This document shows positions 45,796 to 57,690 of a stretch of 64,000 bases of DNA, piece by piece. The first letter of the stretch is position 1. Each line of letters starts with the position of its first letter. The translations under genes were made by a program, and so were the position numbers. The notes below the pieces were generated by a model that had not been told where the DNA came from, did no database searches, and worked only from the letters and a program-made list of their open reading frames with translations. The stretch is from Malania oleifera (Eukaryota; Streptophyta; Magnoliopsida; Santalales; Ximeniaceae): NCBI RefSeq assembly GCF_029873635.1, contig NC_080423.1, forward strand, positions 94,097,691 to 94,161,690. Reading direction: 5' to 3'.

Positions 45796-46035
45796 TGGAG
45801 GCGGATGGGGTAAAAAAAAAATGGCGGCCTAAAGGGCGTGAGAGGGTCGGTGAAATGGGGTGAGTAAAAGGGGGTAAATGGGTAAAAGGGCCGTCGGCAA
45901 TTCGATTTTACAAATGTTTCCCTTTATTTGTTTGTATTTTCTGAGTTGCTCCTCGGGATTACGTGTCGCGGCCTGCATTTATTTCCTATAACGGCGCCGT
46001 TTGATGAGACTGCCCTTGAGTGCATATAAGGAAAA
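45796..46035 (-). promoter_or_regulatory. Proximal promoter and 5' UTR of the trihelix gene
   Basis: GC-richer than its surroundings. It contains the GC-palindrome-bearing phrase 'ACGGCGCCGTTT' near 45991 and a GGGTAAA-rich patch near 45860-45890. No TATA box was found, so initiation may be TATA-less (inference). Confidence 0.4.
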
Positions 46036-46059
46036 ATTTTAAAGGCCCATTATAGGAGT

Positions 46060-46450
46060 TTTTTCCTTATTTAATATTATTTTAATAAAAATTATTTTAA
46101 AAACAGTTGGAACATTATTTCTTAAATCAACGTGCCAAAAAAAAATATTGGATGAACAACATTTTTTTAATTTGGACATAAAAACACGAGTGATACATGA
46201 GCATTAAAAGACACTATACCAAGTAGTATTTTTAATTAAAAAAAAAAAAAGTTGAATGAAACAGCATTTTTTGCATTCCCTGTGAAAGAGAGAAGCACGG
46301 GTGACAAGTGACTATCTAATGACGCTACATCAAGTTACGTTTTTAGTCAAAAGAATGTTTGATGAAACAACACTTTTTGTATGCCCTATGCAAGAGTATA
46401 AAATGAAAAACGATTGATGAAAAAGCATTTTTTTTTTTCAATACTAAATA
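46060..46450. repeat. Degenerate tandem repeat, about 110-120 bp unit, about 3 copies
   Basis: The phrases 'tgAaacAaCATTTTTtg', 'gcccTaTgcAAgAG' or 'CCctgtgaaAGAG' and 'aagTtacgtTTTTAgTcAAAAgaatg' recur at about 46130-46240, 46240-46350 and 46350-46440. No coding content. Origin unknown. Confidence 0.5.
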
Positions 46451-48529
46451 ACAACAAATAATGTCTCTTTTATCCCAAAGTGACGATCCAACAATGAATA
46501 TTTTCAATATTTATTTCATTATTTTTTATTGCACTTTTAAGAGTAAGCTGATTGATTTGCTTAAGATAAGGAGGGTTTTGCTCTTTTTGGCAGCCTCTCG
46601 CGTATCTCTTTTTCTTTGTCTATAAGTTTTTTATTTTCAGTTATTTAGGAGGACTTCTTGTCCTCCATCCCTTGTGACTGCTCCTTTTGTTAAAAATATT
46701 TAATTATTTATTAAAATAAGGTTTTTCTATTTTTATTCAAATTAGGAGGTAAGATCTTATTAGGACCATGAGAGAAGTAACTCAACATAATTAATTTAGG
46801 TTTCAATAATGAACTTTCATTAATAATTTACTTGGATCATAAGTCAGGTAAATTACGAGTGTAGGTCACTATAAAACTTTGTAAGTATGAAAGTAGTTTT
46901 TGTATTTGAATTGTTGATGCATGTTTTGCGGTGACTTTACTACCATTATTTTTTACGTATGCAGGATTTATTCTGATTCAATAGAGAATGAGTTTTTATT
47001 TTCCAATTGGGAAGTAATTGTCAAGTTGGCCCTAATGCGTTGCATGTTATTATGCGCCAAGAAGGGAGTCACATTTGTGGATCCTGTCAGACTAGTGGTC
47101 TTCACAAGGGCATGTTTGATGGATTTGGTCTCTCTTCTCTTAAGTACGTGTTATAGCTTTCAGTACTCTCACAAATATTGCATGCTACCATAATATCTAT
47201 AGAACTTTTTAAGGATGTTTAGCAATTAGAAACAATATATATCTTTTTTTTACTTTTAGTGAATTTAAAAACACACAAACGAACTTAAAAAAAATATCAT
47301 AAATTAGTTCATGTAGTTTGTCATTAATTGCTACAATTCACAATTCATGTTCATGCTCTTATGATATCTTAATTAATTTGTTCTTATGTAATAGATTTTA
47401 GAGCATGAAAACGGAACTAAAATTGTGTTTAGTATTTTTCCACGTTAGATGTTTTCTATAAATCTACGAAATATAAATACTTCATTGACAAATAATGTTG
47501 ATGAACTAGTTGTTTGACCAATTTTGTTCTTCCTATAGTGATGATATGACATGATCTCTGTAAGTAGTCAATTGAAAGAGACAAATTAGCTTAGTGATCC
47601 TACTAGACACGTGATGATCACAAGATTGTGTTCTATGGGACATTTAAGGGTGGTTGTGGGTCCTTGAGGCCCTTAATGTCAATGTAATGAAGGTATGTGT
47701 AGTGATAATACATTTCATAAGAAATTGACTCCTTTAACAATACTAAATTGAAGCTTCTTTATTATGGGCTTCTCCTTTCCTAATTTCCTCTACTTGCATC
47801 TCTATATTCATCATTGATTGCATAGTGTTTAAAACATACTTGGCTCACATTGAATTGATATCATGTAATATCAAAAAAGAATGAGTATTTTTTTAGCTCA
47901 AGTAATTTGTCAGAAGTAGTTATTTTCTTTAGCTATTGATTCAAGTAGTACCTCTAGTTAGCGTCGAAGGGGGTTGTCAAGAAGCAGAAGTTAATGGTTG
48001 AACCTCATTTTAAGTTCAGCATAAATGATTGCTAACTACTATCTGGAACGTAATATGATATTAACTGCAATTTATTTTGCGACTTCATGCTCTAAAATAT
48101 TCTATTGAATGCAAATCTTGATAATGTTATAACCTATACAATGAATTGTATAAAGATTCATAATGGCAATGCATTTTCTGACTTCATGTTATAAAAATGA
48201 TCTATTCCAAGCAAATTTTAAAACTGTTATTGCCTATAAAATGATATATATCCCTAACATTTTTACCACTATAATAGTTAGAAATACCAAAATTTTGACC
48301 TTTAATAAGTTGTTTCTCTTTGGTGTGAAAAAGAATGTTTTGTTAACTTTTATAAAAATTTCGACAAAGTCTCCTCTTAAAATCGAGTATACCCATTTCT
48401 GATTGCACTTCTTAAAAAACACGCACACACAACTTTCATGGTTAAGGAATGACGAAGTTTTTTCACAACATTCATACACAAAATTTATACATCCACGATA
48501 TATCTATCTTTTGTAAAAATTTCGGCAAT
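46451..48529. other. Intergenic DNA, no supported gene
   Basis: AT-rich. A frame at 46921-47193 is uninterrupted but matches nothing I recognise and has no gene context. Frames at 48163-48479 overlap on both strands and are discounted. Confidence 0.4.
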
Positions 48530-48725
48530 TGTAACAACCTGGAAAAAAAAATTAAAAAAAAATATTAATTAAAATTATTAATTAAGTAAGTGGTTAAACA
48601 CTATTAAATTAAGGAATTAAATAAACAAATAAAAAAATAGCATGAACATAAAATAAAATAATTAATTAAAATAATTAGTAATTAATTAATATTAAATTGA
48701 ATGAATTAAGTAAATTATATGATGA

Positions 48726-48726
<1 letters not shown>

Positions 48727-48775
<49 letters not shown>

Positions 48776-48804
48776 ATAAGGTATATATATTGTTGAAGTA
48801 TAAG

Positions 48805-48850
<46 letters not shown>
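48727..48850. repeat. Two (TA)n microsatellites
   Basis: (TA)n at about 48727-48772 and (TA)n at about 48808-48850, separated by a 36-bp unique stretch, both inside the LTR fragment. Confidence 0.9.
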
Positions 48851-48855
<5 letters not shown>

Positions 48856-49914
48856 AAATAATATAAAGATAGAATTAAATGAATTGGATTTCAATTTGAA
48901 ATCCAATTCAATTACAAACCTTACCTGTTCAGGCCTCAGGATTTCAGACACTCAGATTTTCTTCTTCTCTGTCTCCTGCTCATCCATCCACTCCTCCGTC
49001 TCTACCTCTCTTTCTTCCCTCATTTCTCGACGAATACTCAATCGATCGGGAAACAGAAGGTGTCGTTGGGTTCCTAACTCTGCCACCGACATTTCTACTA
49101 GAGCGGATTTATCGTGGAAGCGGCGTAGGCACCACTCCTGGGAAAAAGTATATTTTTCCTAATTTCTCAATTTCTAGTTAAATCTACTATTGAGTCAGCG
49201 ATCAGACACCACCATGGGGTCCTAGGCATTGTTGCCGTCATTTTGACGTGGATAAATTTTCAATTGGGGTTTTCTAGACCCTACTCCAAAACGAGAGTGA
49301 GATTTGAAAAATTTGGCAATTTAGCTAAATTTAAGGGTATATTTATTTATTCAAGAATTATGGCCCTAGGAAATATTTAAATAATATTTTATTCAGGAAT
49401 AATTTATTGGAGTTAGTAATTTTTTATTCAGGGTCAGGGTGAGCGCCGCAGGTATTTTCGGGATCCCTGTTAGCGTAGTTCAAGAAATCAAGTAAGGGAA
49501 AAAATATATATTAAATCAGATTTTTTATGAATTTAATGAAAAAATAAATTGTGTTATATGTACGTGTATATGTTTCGATATGGGTAAAATACCAACTGTT
49601 TAAATTGTATTTTTTTTTCGAGTTTAGGGCTGTTTATTAGATATGTATATATGAAAATAAACGAATGAAAGTAGAAAGAATTTTCTAATGAATTAAATAA
49701 GAAATGAAATGTATTTTGAGCATATAAATATTAAATGTTTGTTGGCTTATTTTATGATAAATATGTATGAATTTTACTGCTAAATTGTGTGGTATGAGAA
49801 TCTGTGCAAATTATATATTAAATGTATGAGATGCAGACTAAATAAGTAAAACAATGAAAATAAAATATGATATGGACAATGTTGCATGTGTATGTTAAAT
49901 GCAATCATGTAAAC

Positions 49915-50240
49915 AACTGAAATATGCTGGGTAAAACAGTTAAAAGCGGCTGGGTAAATGTGTAATAGCTGAAAGTGGCTGGGTAAATGTGTCACAGCTG
50001 AAAGTGGCTGGGTAAATGTGTCACAGCTGAAAGTGGTTGGGTAAAAGTGTCATAGCTGAAAGTGGTTAGGTAAATGTATCACAGCTAAAAGTGGCTAAGT
50101 AAACGTGTCACAACTGAAAGTGGCTGGATAAACGTGTCACAACTGAAAGTCGCTGCGTAAATGTGTCACAGCTGAAAGTGGCTGGGTAAATGTATGACAG
50201 CTGAAAAATGTTGGGTAAAATAGCTGAAAGATGTTGGGTA
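49915..50240. repeat. Minisatellite, 29-bp unit, about 10 copies
   Basis: The unit is GCTGAAAGTGGCTGGGTAAA-TGTGTCACA, repeated with substitutions from about 49915 to 50240. Later copies shorten to GCTGAAAGATGTTGGGTAAAA. Confidence 0.88.
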
Positions 50241-50304
50241 TAAAATGAAATGAAATGAAAAGGGAAATGAATGCAATTAAAAGAAATGTGAAATGTGAAT
50301 GATA

Positions 50305-51711
50305 CAAATGGGAAAGGGTCACGACAGGTTGTACGGCTCGAAGACTAGACTTAACCATGGTCGACTCACCAGAGTTAAATAAAAGAAAAACAACCTCTTT
50401 GGTATATAAGTCAAATTAGCTTTCCCACACCGGTCTAGACTCCAGGGGGAACTCTACCCTACACAACACAATCGACTATCCTATCTCCGCACTGTCCACA
50501 AGACGTGTGAGTGCACTAGCTCTTCAGAAATCACACGCAATAGTATTGTGCATAACACGAAACCACAATCCCCGAAGTTCTAAAACCATAACTTGAAATT
50601 TAACATTCACATTCAACTCTGATTTAACAATCACACATAATAAATATTCTCAATGCATTTCAGTATTTCTAACATCTCATAAATATATGTATCATAATTC
50701 ATCGCAATATATTCTTTTTACTCATGCCACACGATTTAGAGTAATACACATATTTATACATTTACTAAAAATATGCCAACCCACTTTCATCATTCCATTT
50801 TCGCAACTAATAACTAATAACACAACCCTAGACTCAAAATCACATTTCAAACGGTTGGTTTTTCTAAAATTCACATAATAAATATATACTTACACATATT
50901 ATTTTTTCCATTTTAAACAGTAAATTCACAAAATTACTGGATTAATCTATTCCCCTTACCTGATTTCAGAAACTATGCCAGTAGGAATCCTGAAATTATA
51001 CCTGTGGCACTCACTCGAACCCTGAATTCATAAACCCTAATTCAATCAAATCAACCCTAAATAAAATACTATTTTAACATTTCTTAGGTACATAAATTCC
51101 AAATAAACAATTAAACTCCCAAAGATAACCAATTTTCTTAATTCCCTAAATCTCACCCTCGCTTTGGAGTGGTGCCTAAGACCCCCAAATTGAAAATCCA
51201 CTCCGACTAAAATGACGATGATCAAGACTAGGACCTCGTGGTAGTGCCTAATCGTCGATTTAACTGAAGACCGGAGAGAAATTAAAGAAAGAGAGAGTGA
51301 GTTTACGTTACTCCAGGAGTGGTGCCTACAATGCTTTTATGAAAAATCCACTTCGATTAGATTGACGATGGCGGAGAATAGAACCCAGCGGTATTTTCCA
51401 TTCTTCGATCGGTGCACAATAAGCCGAGAAAATCAAAGAGAGAGAGAGAGAGAGAGAAGTTATGTGAGGTGAGAATGTTGGCGAGAGAGAGCCGAGAGAG
51501 ATGAGCACGTAGGATAAGGGGGGGTTGCTGTTGTTCAGAATTCAATTCAATTGAATTCCTGAAGCTTCATAATTCTTTTCTCTTTTATACATATAATATT
51601 ATAATATATTATTATATTATATTATTTAATTAATAATTATTATTTAAATTTAAATTTAAATTTAATTAATTTAATTATTTATTTATTTTTTGTTTTTTTA
51701 GGATCACTACA
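50305..51711 (-). mobile_element. Minus-strand LTR fragment related to the solo LTRs at 55-60 kb
   Basis: On the minus strand it begins at 51711 with TGTAGTGATCCTAAAAAAAC. Its leader (about 51165-51260) matches the + fragment at 49120-49300 in inverted orientation. The left end (about 50315-50370, 'GGTTGTACGGCTCGAAGACT') matches 'GGGTTGTGCGGTCCGAAAAC' at 55912, placing it in the same family as the solo LTRs at 55.0-60.0 kb. It is a fossil. Confidence 0.55.
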
Positions 51712-52300
51712 AGGTGGTCCAAATCTAGAAATCTTAGAGGTTCTCAAGGCATAAAGAACATTGAGTGCTGGAACTGTGGAAAGAACGATCATTACAAAAA
51801 CTAGTGTAAAGGTTCAAGAAAAGAATATGAGGCGAAGACAGAAGCCATTGTTGCTTGAGAAGAAGGTGATATGTTGATATGCTCTTTGGAGAGCAAGAAG
51901 GAGTCTTGGGTCTTAGACTCTGGAGCCTCATTTCATGCCACTTGCACTAAAGATTGCCTAGAGTATACACCAGGTGATTTCGGTAAGGTATACCTTGGTA
52001 ATGATTAACCTTGTGACATAACCCGTAAGGGGACTATGAAGATCAAGATGAACGGGTCCGCATGGAAGTTGAAGGGTGTCAGATATATTCCAGACCTAAG
52101 AAAGAAATTGATCTCGGTTGGACAATTGGCAGATGGGGGATACACCACAACATTCATTGGCGATGAATGGAAAATTTCAAAGGGTTCACTGACGATTGCA
52201 CGAGGTAAGAGAAGTGGAACACTTTATGTGACTTCTAATGCCTATATGTCTATTTCAGTTGCTACAAAAAATGACGATAGCAACATTTGGCATTGACTCA
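51712..52300 (+). mobile_element. Ty1/copia fragment: zinc knuckle and protease region
   Basis: The text includes a CCHC knuckle (CWNCGKNDHY, about 51768-51800), the aspartic protease motif WVLDSGASFHAT (about 51907-51942) and the downstream phrases VRYIPDLRKKLISVGQL and GTLYVT (52036-52296), as in copia polyproteins between gag and integrase. Nothing else of the element remains nearby. It is a broken fossil, flanked on both sides by LTR pieces of another family. Confidence 0.75.
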
Positions 52301-52319
52301 CTTTAAAAATGAGCAGCAC

Positions 52320-53115
52320 AAAGGCTATCCCAAGTATAAGAGTTTTGTCGTATAATATTTAACCCAAAGGTCAGATCATCTCCTTAAGATCTTCAGATAA
52401 ATCGATGATTGGACACCACCACGAGGTTTTAATCTCGATCGTCATCAAACGTGGATATTAATTTAGTTCAGTTTCAGGAGCTCGGTACCGTAGATAATAG
52501 ATCAGATATCTATGTTCAGATTGGTGCTAATCACCCCACGAGGGGGTGGGAGATGGATAGTCGATGTGGCTTTTAGTGTAAAGTGTAGACGTCCACCTGG
52601 CAGTCCGGACCAGGGTGTGGTGGGCCTATCATACTTATAGACATTTTTGACTCGGCAGTGGTTGGCCAGTCATTGTCAGGTCCTGCCTTCGGGCTACACA
52701 ACCCGTCATGGGGGGTAATACATGACATCAGCTAGCTATTCATCATAGGTATGTTTTCGGTATTATCAGCTATAACAGACGTTTTAAGAACGATATGATT
52801 TATTAGCAAATATGAAAGTATATGATTATTCAGTACAATATAATGAATGTTTACAGATATATAAAATGTACTGTATATGTATAATTGCATTAAATGTTCA
52901 TATTGCCATACAACTGTATTTTGTTTATTTTCCCTTATTAAAAAGTATCTCACCCCTGAATTTAATTAATTTTTCAGAAGACCCTGAGACCGGCCGGTCG
53001 TTGCCGCCGTTGAGTTTGTTGAGTTACCCTACTAGAAGGGTAAGATTTTGTACTAGGAACAAGATTATTTTGTTGTGAGATCCTAGTTGTATTTGGAATG
53101 TTATAGGGGATTGAA

Positions 53116-53153
<38 letters not shown>

Positions 53154-53327
53154 ATTTTGGTGTAAGTAGACTCTGATATTATGTTTTATGATTTATGGTT
53201 GTAATTTTATACTTACTGCTGCTTAGGTTTCCGCTGTTTATAACTAGTCTATCCTCATTACCCATGAGGTGGGTTAATCATATATCTAAATATGTTTATT
53301 ATTTAATAAGTTAAGCAAGTTGTTACA
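52320..53327 (+). mobile_element. 3' part of a gypsy-type LTR
   Basis: It contains 'GGACACCACCACGAGGTTTT' (about 52411), 'GGGCTACACAACCCGTCATG' (about 52692, the inverse of the solo-LTR phrase at 55895), the block TTAAAAAGTATCTCACCC with TTTTTCAG (about 52938-52978), GGTAAGATTTTG (about 53038), a (TA)n run at 53119-53150, and ends GTTGTTACA at 53327. It is a fossil. Confidence 0.55.
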
Positions 53328-53339
53328 GTAGGGATAGTA

Positions 53340-54240
53340 ATGTTGAGTTGAGCAAAGATAAGGTTTAGTACACCACCATAAGAAAGAGTGACTCGAGTAG
53401 CTTCCAATTTAGCCCACATCCATTTCAAGATTAGGCTAGACAGATCAAGTTTCTTTACTTTTAGTAGACACCATAGCACAAAGCAATCTACATAGGAGAG
53501 GTGATCATATGAGCCAACCTTAGGTAGGATGTTGTTTGTAATTATTTTCTAAAGTATTTGAGCCTGAAGACTCAACTGTTTGTACATAGGAGGATGGCCA
53601 AAGTAGACAGGTTCCTTAACCATAATTAGTGGTAAAAATTCTTCGAGTGTGAAACCTTGCTTTAGAATCCAAGTTTGAGCAAAGGCTGGACATTCAAATT
53701 CACTCGGGGTGATATGCAAAATAGGAGCCAAGATTTGTGGATCTTCTTTCCTCTAATCTCAGTGGTTAGCACATTTATTCCATGGATCATATTTGTATAA
53801 AAAAAATTTTACTAAGTTGGGATACAATCCTTTGGATTTATAAACTACAAAAATTTTCCAACCAATATTCCTGAACATAGGTTGGATTTTTAGAAATTTA
53901 GAATCAAAGAAGGTGGTATCTATGACCTTACCAAAAATTGGGTTCGAAGAATGGAGATGAGATCAATATCGAAACTTTGATTGAGGGGTGACAAGCCATT
54001 GTTCGATGTTCTTATCATCTCTCCCAGAAGAATAATCCTCGATTTGCTTTAGTTTTGGTGTGGGGCATCGTTGATTGTTGGAGGGTGAAACAAAATAGCC
54101 AAGCGAAACCCTAGAATATGTGAGAAAAGGTGTGGGAGAGTGATTGGGAGGCTTTGATTTGAGGTTTTTTGAGCTAGGAATCAAGGGAGACCAAGAGTTG
54201 GAGCTTCGAGTGAGTGATGGAGCAGGGTTCAGTAGTCTAG
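53340..54240 (-). mobile_element. Coding remnant downstream of a Sirevirus-like pol, possibly env-like, broken
   Basis: A minus-strand coding remnant follows the palindrome/TATA array at 54270-54460. The pieces read MAPILHITPSEFECPAF (from 53731) and, nearer the start, a Ser/Pro-rich leader (54184 downwards). A YPNL-F-Y-type phrase near 53800 recalls the 'putative plant transposon protein' domain, from memory. Sireviruses often carry an extra ORF in this position after pol, but this text could also be an unrelated element. It is a fossil and is broken. Confidence 0.35.
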
Positions 54241-54266
54241 AGTATGAAGAATTAGGGTTTTCGCGC

Positions 54267-54460
54267 TTAAAAATATATAGAAGCCATGAGTTCAGGCGCC
54301 TGAAGATTTGGCTCAGTTGCCTGAAGATTTATAGAAATTAAATTTCAGCAGGTAGTAGCACCTCAGTTGCTTGAGGTCTGATGGCTCAAGCGCCTGAGCC
54401 TCCAAAATACACTACTCAGTTGCCAAAGCTTCCAAGCTCAGTTGCCTGAAGTCCTTAATC
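54267..54460 (-). promoter_or_regulatory. Palindrome array upstream of a TATA box in the Sirevirus-like element
   Basis: Six copies of a CTCAGGCGCCTGAG-like palindrome, some as CTCAGTTGCCTGAAG, start at 54291, 54312, 54363, 54385, 54416 and 54438 (spacings 21, 51, 22, 31 and 22 bp). On the minus strand they precede CTATATATTTTTAAG (54267-54281) and a pyrimidine-rich leader with CCCTAATTCTTC. It may be the U3 of a 3' LTR or an internal promoter for a downstream ORF. Palindromic promoter repeats are known in some Sirevirus LTRs. Confidence 0.6.
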
Positions 54461-55200
54461 TTTTAAATATTTCTTTCTACTTAACATGAAATTTTCATAA
54501 ATCACTTCCCTACTATGTAACAACCCAAATTCTCTTCGAATTGATATAAATCTTTCTTCGGGAAGAGGTTTTGTAAAGATATCTGCCCATTGGTCATTTG
54601 TATTCATGAATTCAAGTAGTATATCTTCTTTTTGAACGTGATCTCATAGAAAATAGTGTCTTATGTCAATGTGTTTAGTTCTTGAGTGTGATATGAGATT
54701 TTTAGAGATGTTTATTGCACTTGTGTTATCACACTTAATTGGTATGGCTGAATATTCTAGATTATAGTCATTTAATTGTTGTTTCATATATAAGGTTTGT
54801 GCACAACAACTTTCGGTTACCATGTACTCAGCCTCAGCGGTGGATAAGGCTACAAAGTTTTGTTTCTTAGAAAACCAAGATACTAGGGATCGTCGTAAAA
54901 AATGACAAGTCCCACTTGTACTTTTTCTATCAATCTTACACCCTATATAATTGGCGTCCGAATAACTAATCATTTCGAATTCGGTGTCCTTAGGATACCA
55001 AAGTTCTAAATCAATTGTACCTATTATGTAACACCCCAACCCCGAGGGGTCTAGGATATTAACTTTTTACTACTAATTTACAGCGGAAGCAAATAAAACT
55101 CAATTTTTATTAAACCAGAGCACTAATTATCCATATAACAATCATTTATTTCAAAGAAGAAAAATTACACAAGCATAAATATCTGACATCATACTAATAT

Positions 55201-57690
55201 TGTAACACCCCAACCCCGAGGGGCCTGAGATATTAACTTTTTACTACTAATTTACAGCGGAAGTAAAATAAACTCAATTGTTATTAAACCAGAGCACTAA
55301 TTATCCATATTACAATCATTTATTTCAAAAGAAAAAAAATTACACAAACATAAATATCTGAAACCATACTAATATTTCTAATCAATCTTTATTTTTCTAA
55401 TCCCCACCCGCGTGCTTGCTAAGCCTGATTTCCGACATGTCCTTCAGAGTTATCTGAAATAAAATATGATTGGGATGAGACGACGCTCAGTAAGTAAATA
55501 AGATTATTATTAGTGTGTGGCCAAAATGAGCTTTTAAAGAATTTCGTAAAATAATATTAAATACTATAACTTCAAAACTGCTTTTAGAATAAATATAAAT
55601 TTAAAAATTTTTGCATAAAACTTTTGTCATCAATTTTAATAGTAAATTTTTATAATCATATACTATAACTGCTAAATTAAACTTTAACTTTAAAACTGTA
55701 AAAATATTGAATGATAAACATATATATACTTTTCCTTATACGTTTTCCTTAGATCGTCATTTAAGCACCAGAATGATCTTTTTCACGTAAACTTACACTT
55801 TTCCTTCAAATCATTAATAACTTTGTACATGTAATTAAATATGTATAAACATATATTATAAAAACCACCCTTAGGCCTATTTGCCGTAAGTCATGTTTAC
55901 CCCCATGACTGGGTTGTGCGGTCCGAAAACTGGACTTAGTTGGCTGGTCGACCAAACTAAATCAACGTACGTAAACTTTAAGTGAGATTTTCCTTATTAA
56001 GTCCTGGTCCGAAACCAGGTGTGCACTCAGAAGAAATCCACTAACATAAATAACCACTCTGTAAACAGTGTGGGTGCACTCTGATCCGTATAAACTTTAA
56101 ACTGCGGTATCGAGCATCTGTAACTTTGAACTTTCGTTGTCATAAGGGGTTTTAAAATCATCTTATTATAATTTATGCAATTTAAAATAATATCGTGAAA
56201 ATCTCATCTTTACTCATATTTACATAAAAAATGTAACGTAGAAATAAACTCATGTCATACAATTTTTGTGTTAAAAATATATATAATTTTATTTTTGAAT
56301 AGAAAGAAATGCTGAAATTTACCCGAGGGGATTAGAACATTTCTTAACCCAAAATTAGATGCAAGTATATTAAAGATAGAACTGGTATAATTAAATATGC
56401 GTAAAAATAAACTCATGTAAATTTTGTAGAACTAATTAACATAATTGAAATTTACTTATAAAATAAACTCGGGTATAAATTTTAAATAAAAAAAAATTAA
56501 CATAATCAAAATTTATTTACCTTTTTCCTTACGAACACTGTAACTATCTCTAAGAAATGAGATTGAAAAGAGTGGGTGATTGAGAACTTATTCAAAAATT
56601 CTCTCTCCACCACTAATTCTTTTACTCACTAATCCTTCTCTTTCTTGAAAAATTGTTGTGAAAAATGAAGGTTGAGAGCTCCTTATTTATAGGAAAATTT
56701 TGGGGAAGAAATGAAATTTATAAAAGTGTGGGGAGATGGGTGAAATTATAATTTTTTAAAAATTAAAGAATGGGCAAGGGATGGGCAAGGTATGGGTTGA
56801 GTATGGGATGGGGATGGAGGCCATGTAGGAGTGCTTGCCACCATTCCCATTAAATAAATTTTTAATTAATCACTTACCTAATTAATTAGTCAATTAGTTA
56901 ATTAATTATTTTATTATTTTATTATTTTTCTTAATTATTATTATTATCATTGTTTTTACTTTTAAACTATTTTTAGTATTTATTTATTTTATTATTTATT
57001 TTTGAGTAAGAATTAAATTTAAATTTTGAGAACTCATGTGGGCCCCACATGGTCTTGTGGGCCCCACACAACTTTGAGACCCGAATGGATCTTACGTAAC
57101 TCGAATAATTCTTATACGATTTTATGCATCTTACATAGCTTTGAGATTCGTGTAAACCTCCATACGGCTTCGGGACTCATGTGGACCCCACACAGTCTTG
57201 TGGACCCCGCATAGGATACCTATATTATTAATATTTTATCATATATTTCTACAAATTATATTAGTCAAAACATTATTTTATGTACTTATTTACGTATATA
57301 AACAGTGTCTTGTGGCTCCGGGACTCATGTGGACCCCACATAGTCTTGTGGGCCCCATATATGATACCTATTTTATTATCATCTTATTGTGAATTTTTAC
57401 AAATTATATCTGTCAAAACACCATTTTATGTATATATACTTATTTACGTATACAAATAGTGTCTATCCTATTTATATTATGAAATTCCATTTTACTAGGC
57501 CGACCTCCAGGGAGCGACTGAGTCGCAATGGTCTCTGAGCACTCGCTTAGATAAGGTCTTTCTTAGGCATCAAACATGGAATTAAGGATCCTACAAAAAA
57601 ACACTTCTGTATTGATATTAACTCAATTACTATTTTTATTATTTTATTATTATTGTGCTTTAATAATGTATATATTTTTGGGTCATCACA
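55201..57690 (-). mobile_element. Inner solo LTR of the same family (2490 bp), nested in the outer one
   Basis: Starts TGTAACACCCCAACCCCGAG and ends GGTCATCACA on +, with the exact 5-bp duplication AATAT (55196-55200 and 57691-57695). It is collinear with the outer LTR over its whole length, differing by scattered substitutions and small indels. The minus-strand TATA (CCTATAAATAAGGAG) lies at about 56677-56691. This is the younger of the two insertions, by nesting. Confidence 0.9.

Larger units (their letters stand above)
48530..50300 (+). mobile_element. 5' part of a gypsy-type LTR
   Basis: It starts TGTAACAACCTGGAAAAA, parallel to TGTAGAGACCCGGAAAA of the chromovirus LTR. It has long (TA)n runs, a leader with 'GGCGTAGGCACCACTCCTGGG' (about 49123-49143) and 'CAGACACCACCATGGGGTCC' (about 49203), GTGAGCGCCGCAGG (about 49439) and a minisatellite at 49915-50240. 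No protein is encoded. It is a fossil. Confidence 0.55.

Noticed and set aside
48884-49162. 92-aa Ser/Arg-rich plus frame
   Set aside because: It covers the transcribed leader of an LTR and matches nothing.
57026-57392. Repeated frames with HVGPTWSCGPHTT-like text, also at 59313-59766
   Set aside because: Same frame in two LTR copies; it reads GTGGGCCCCACA repeats in non-coding LTR sequence.
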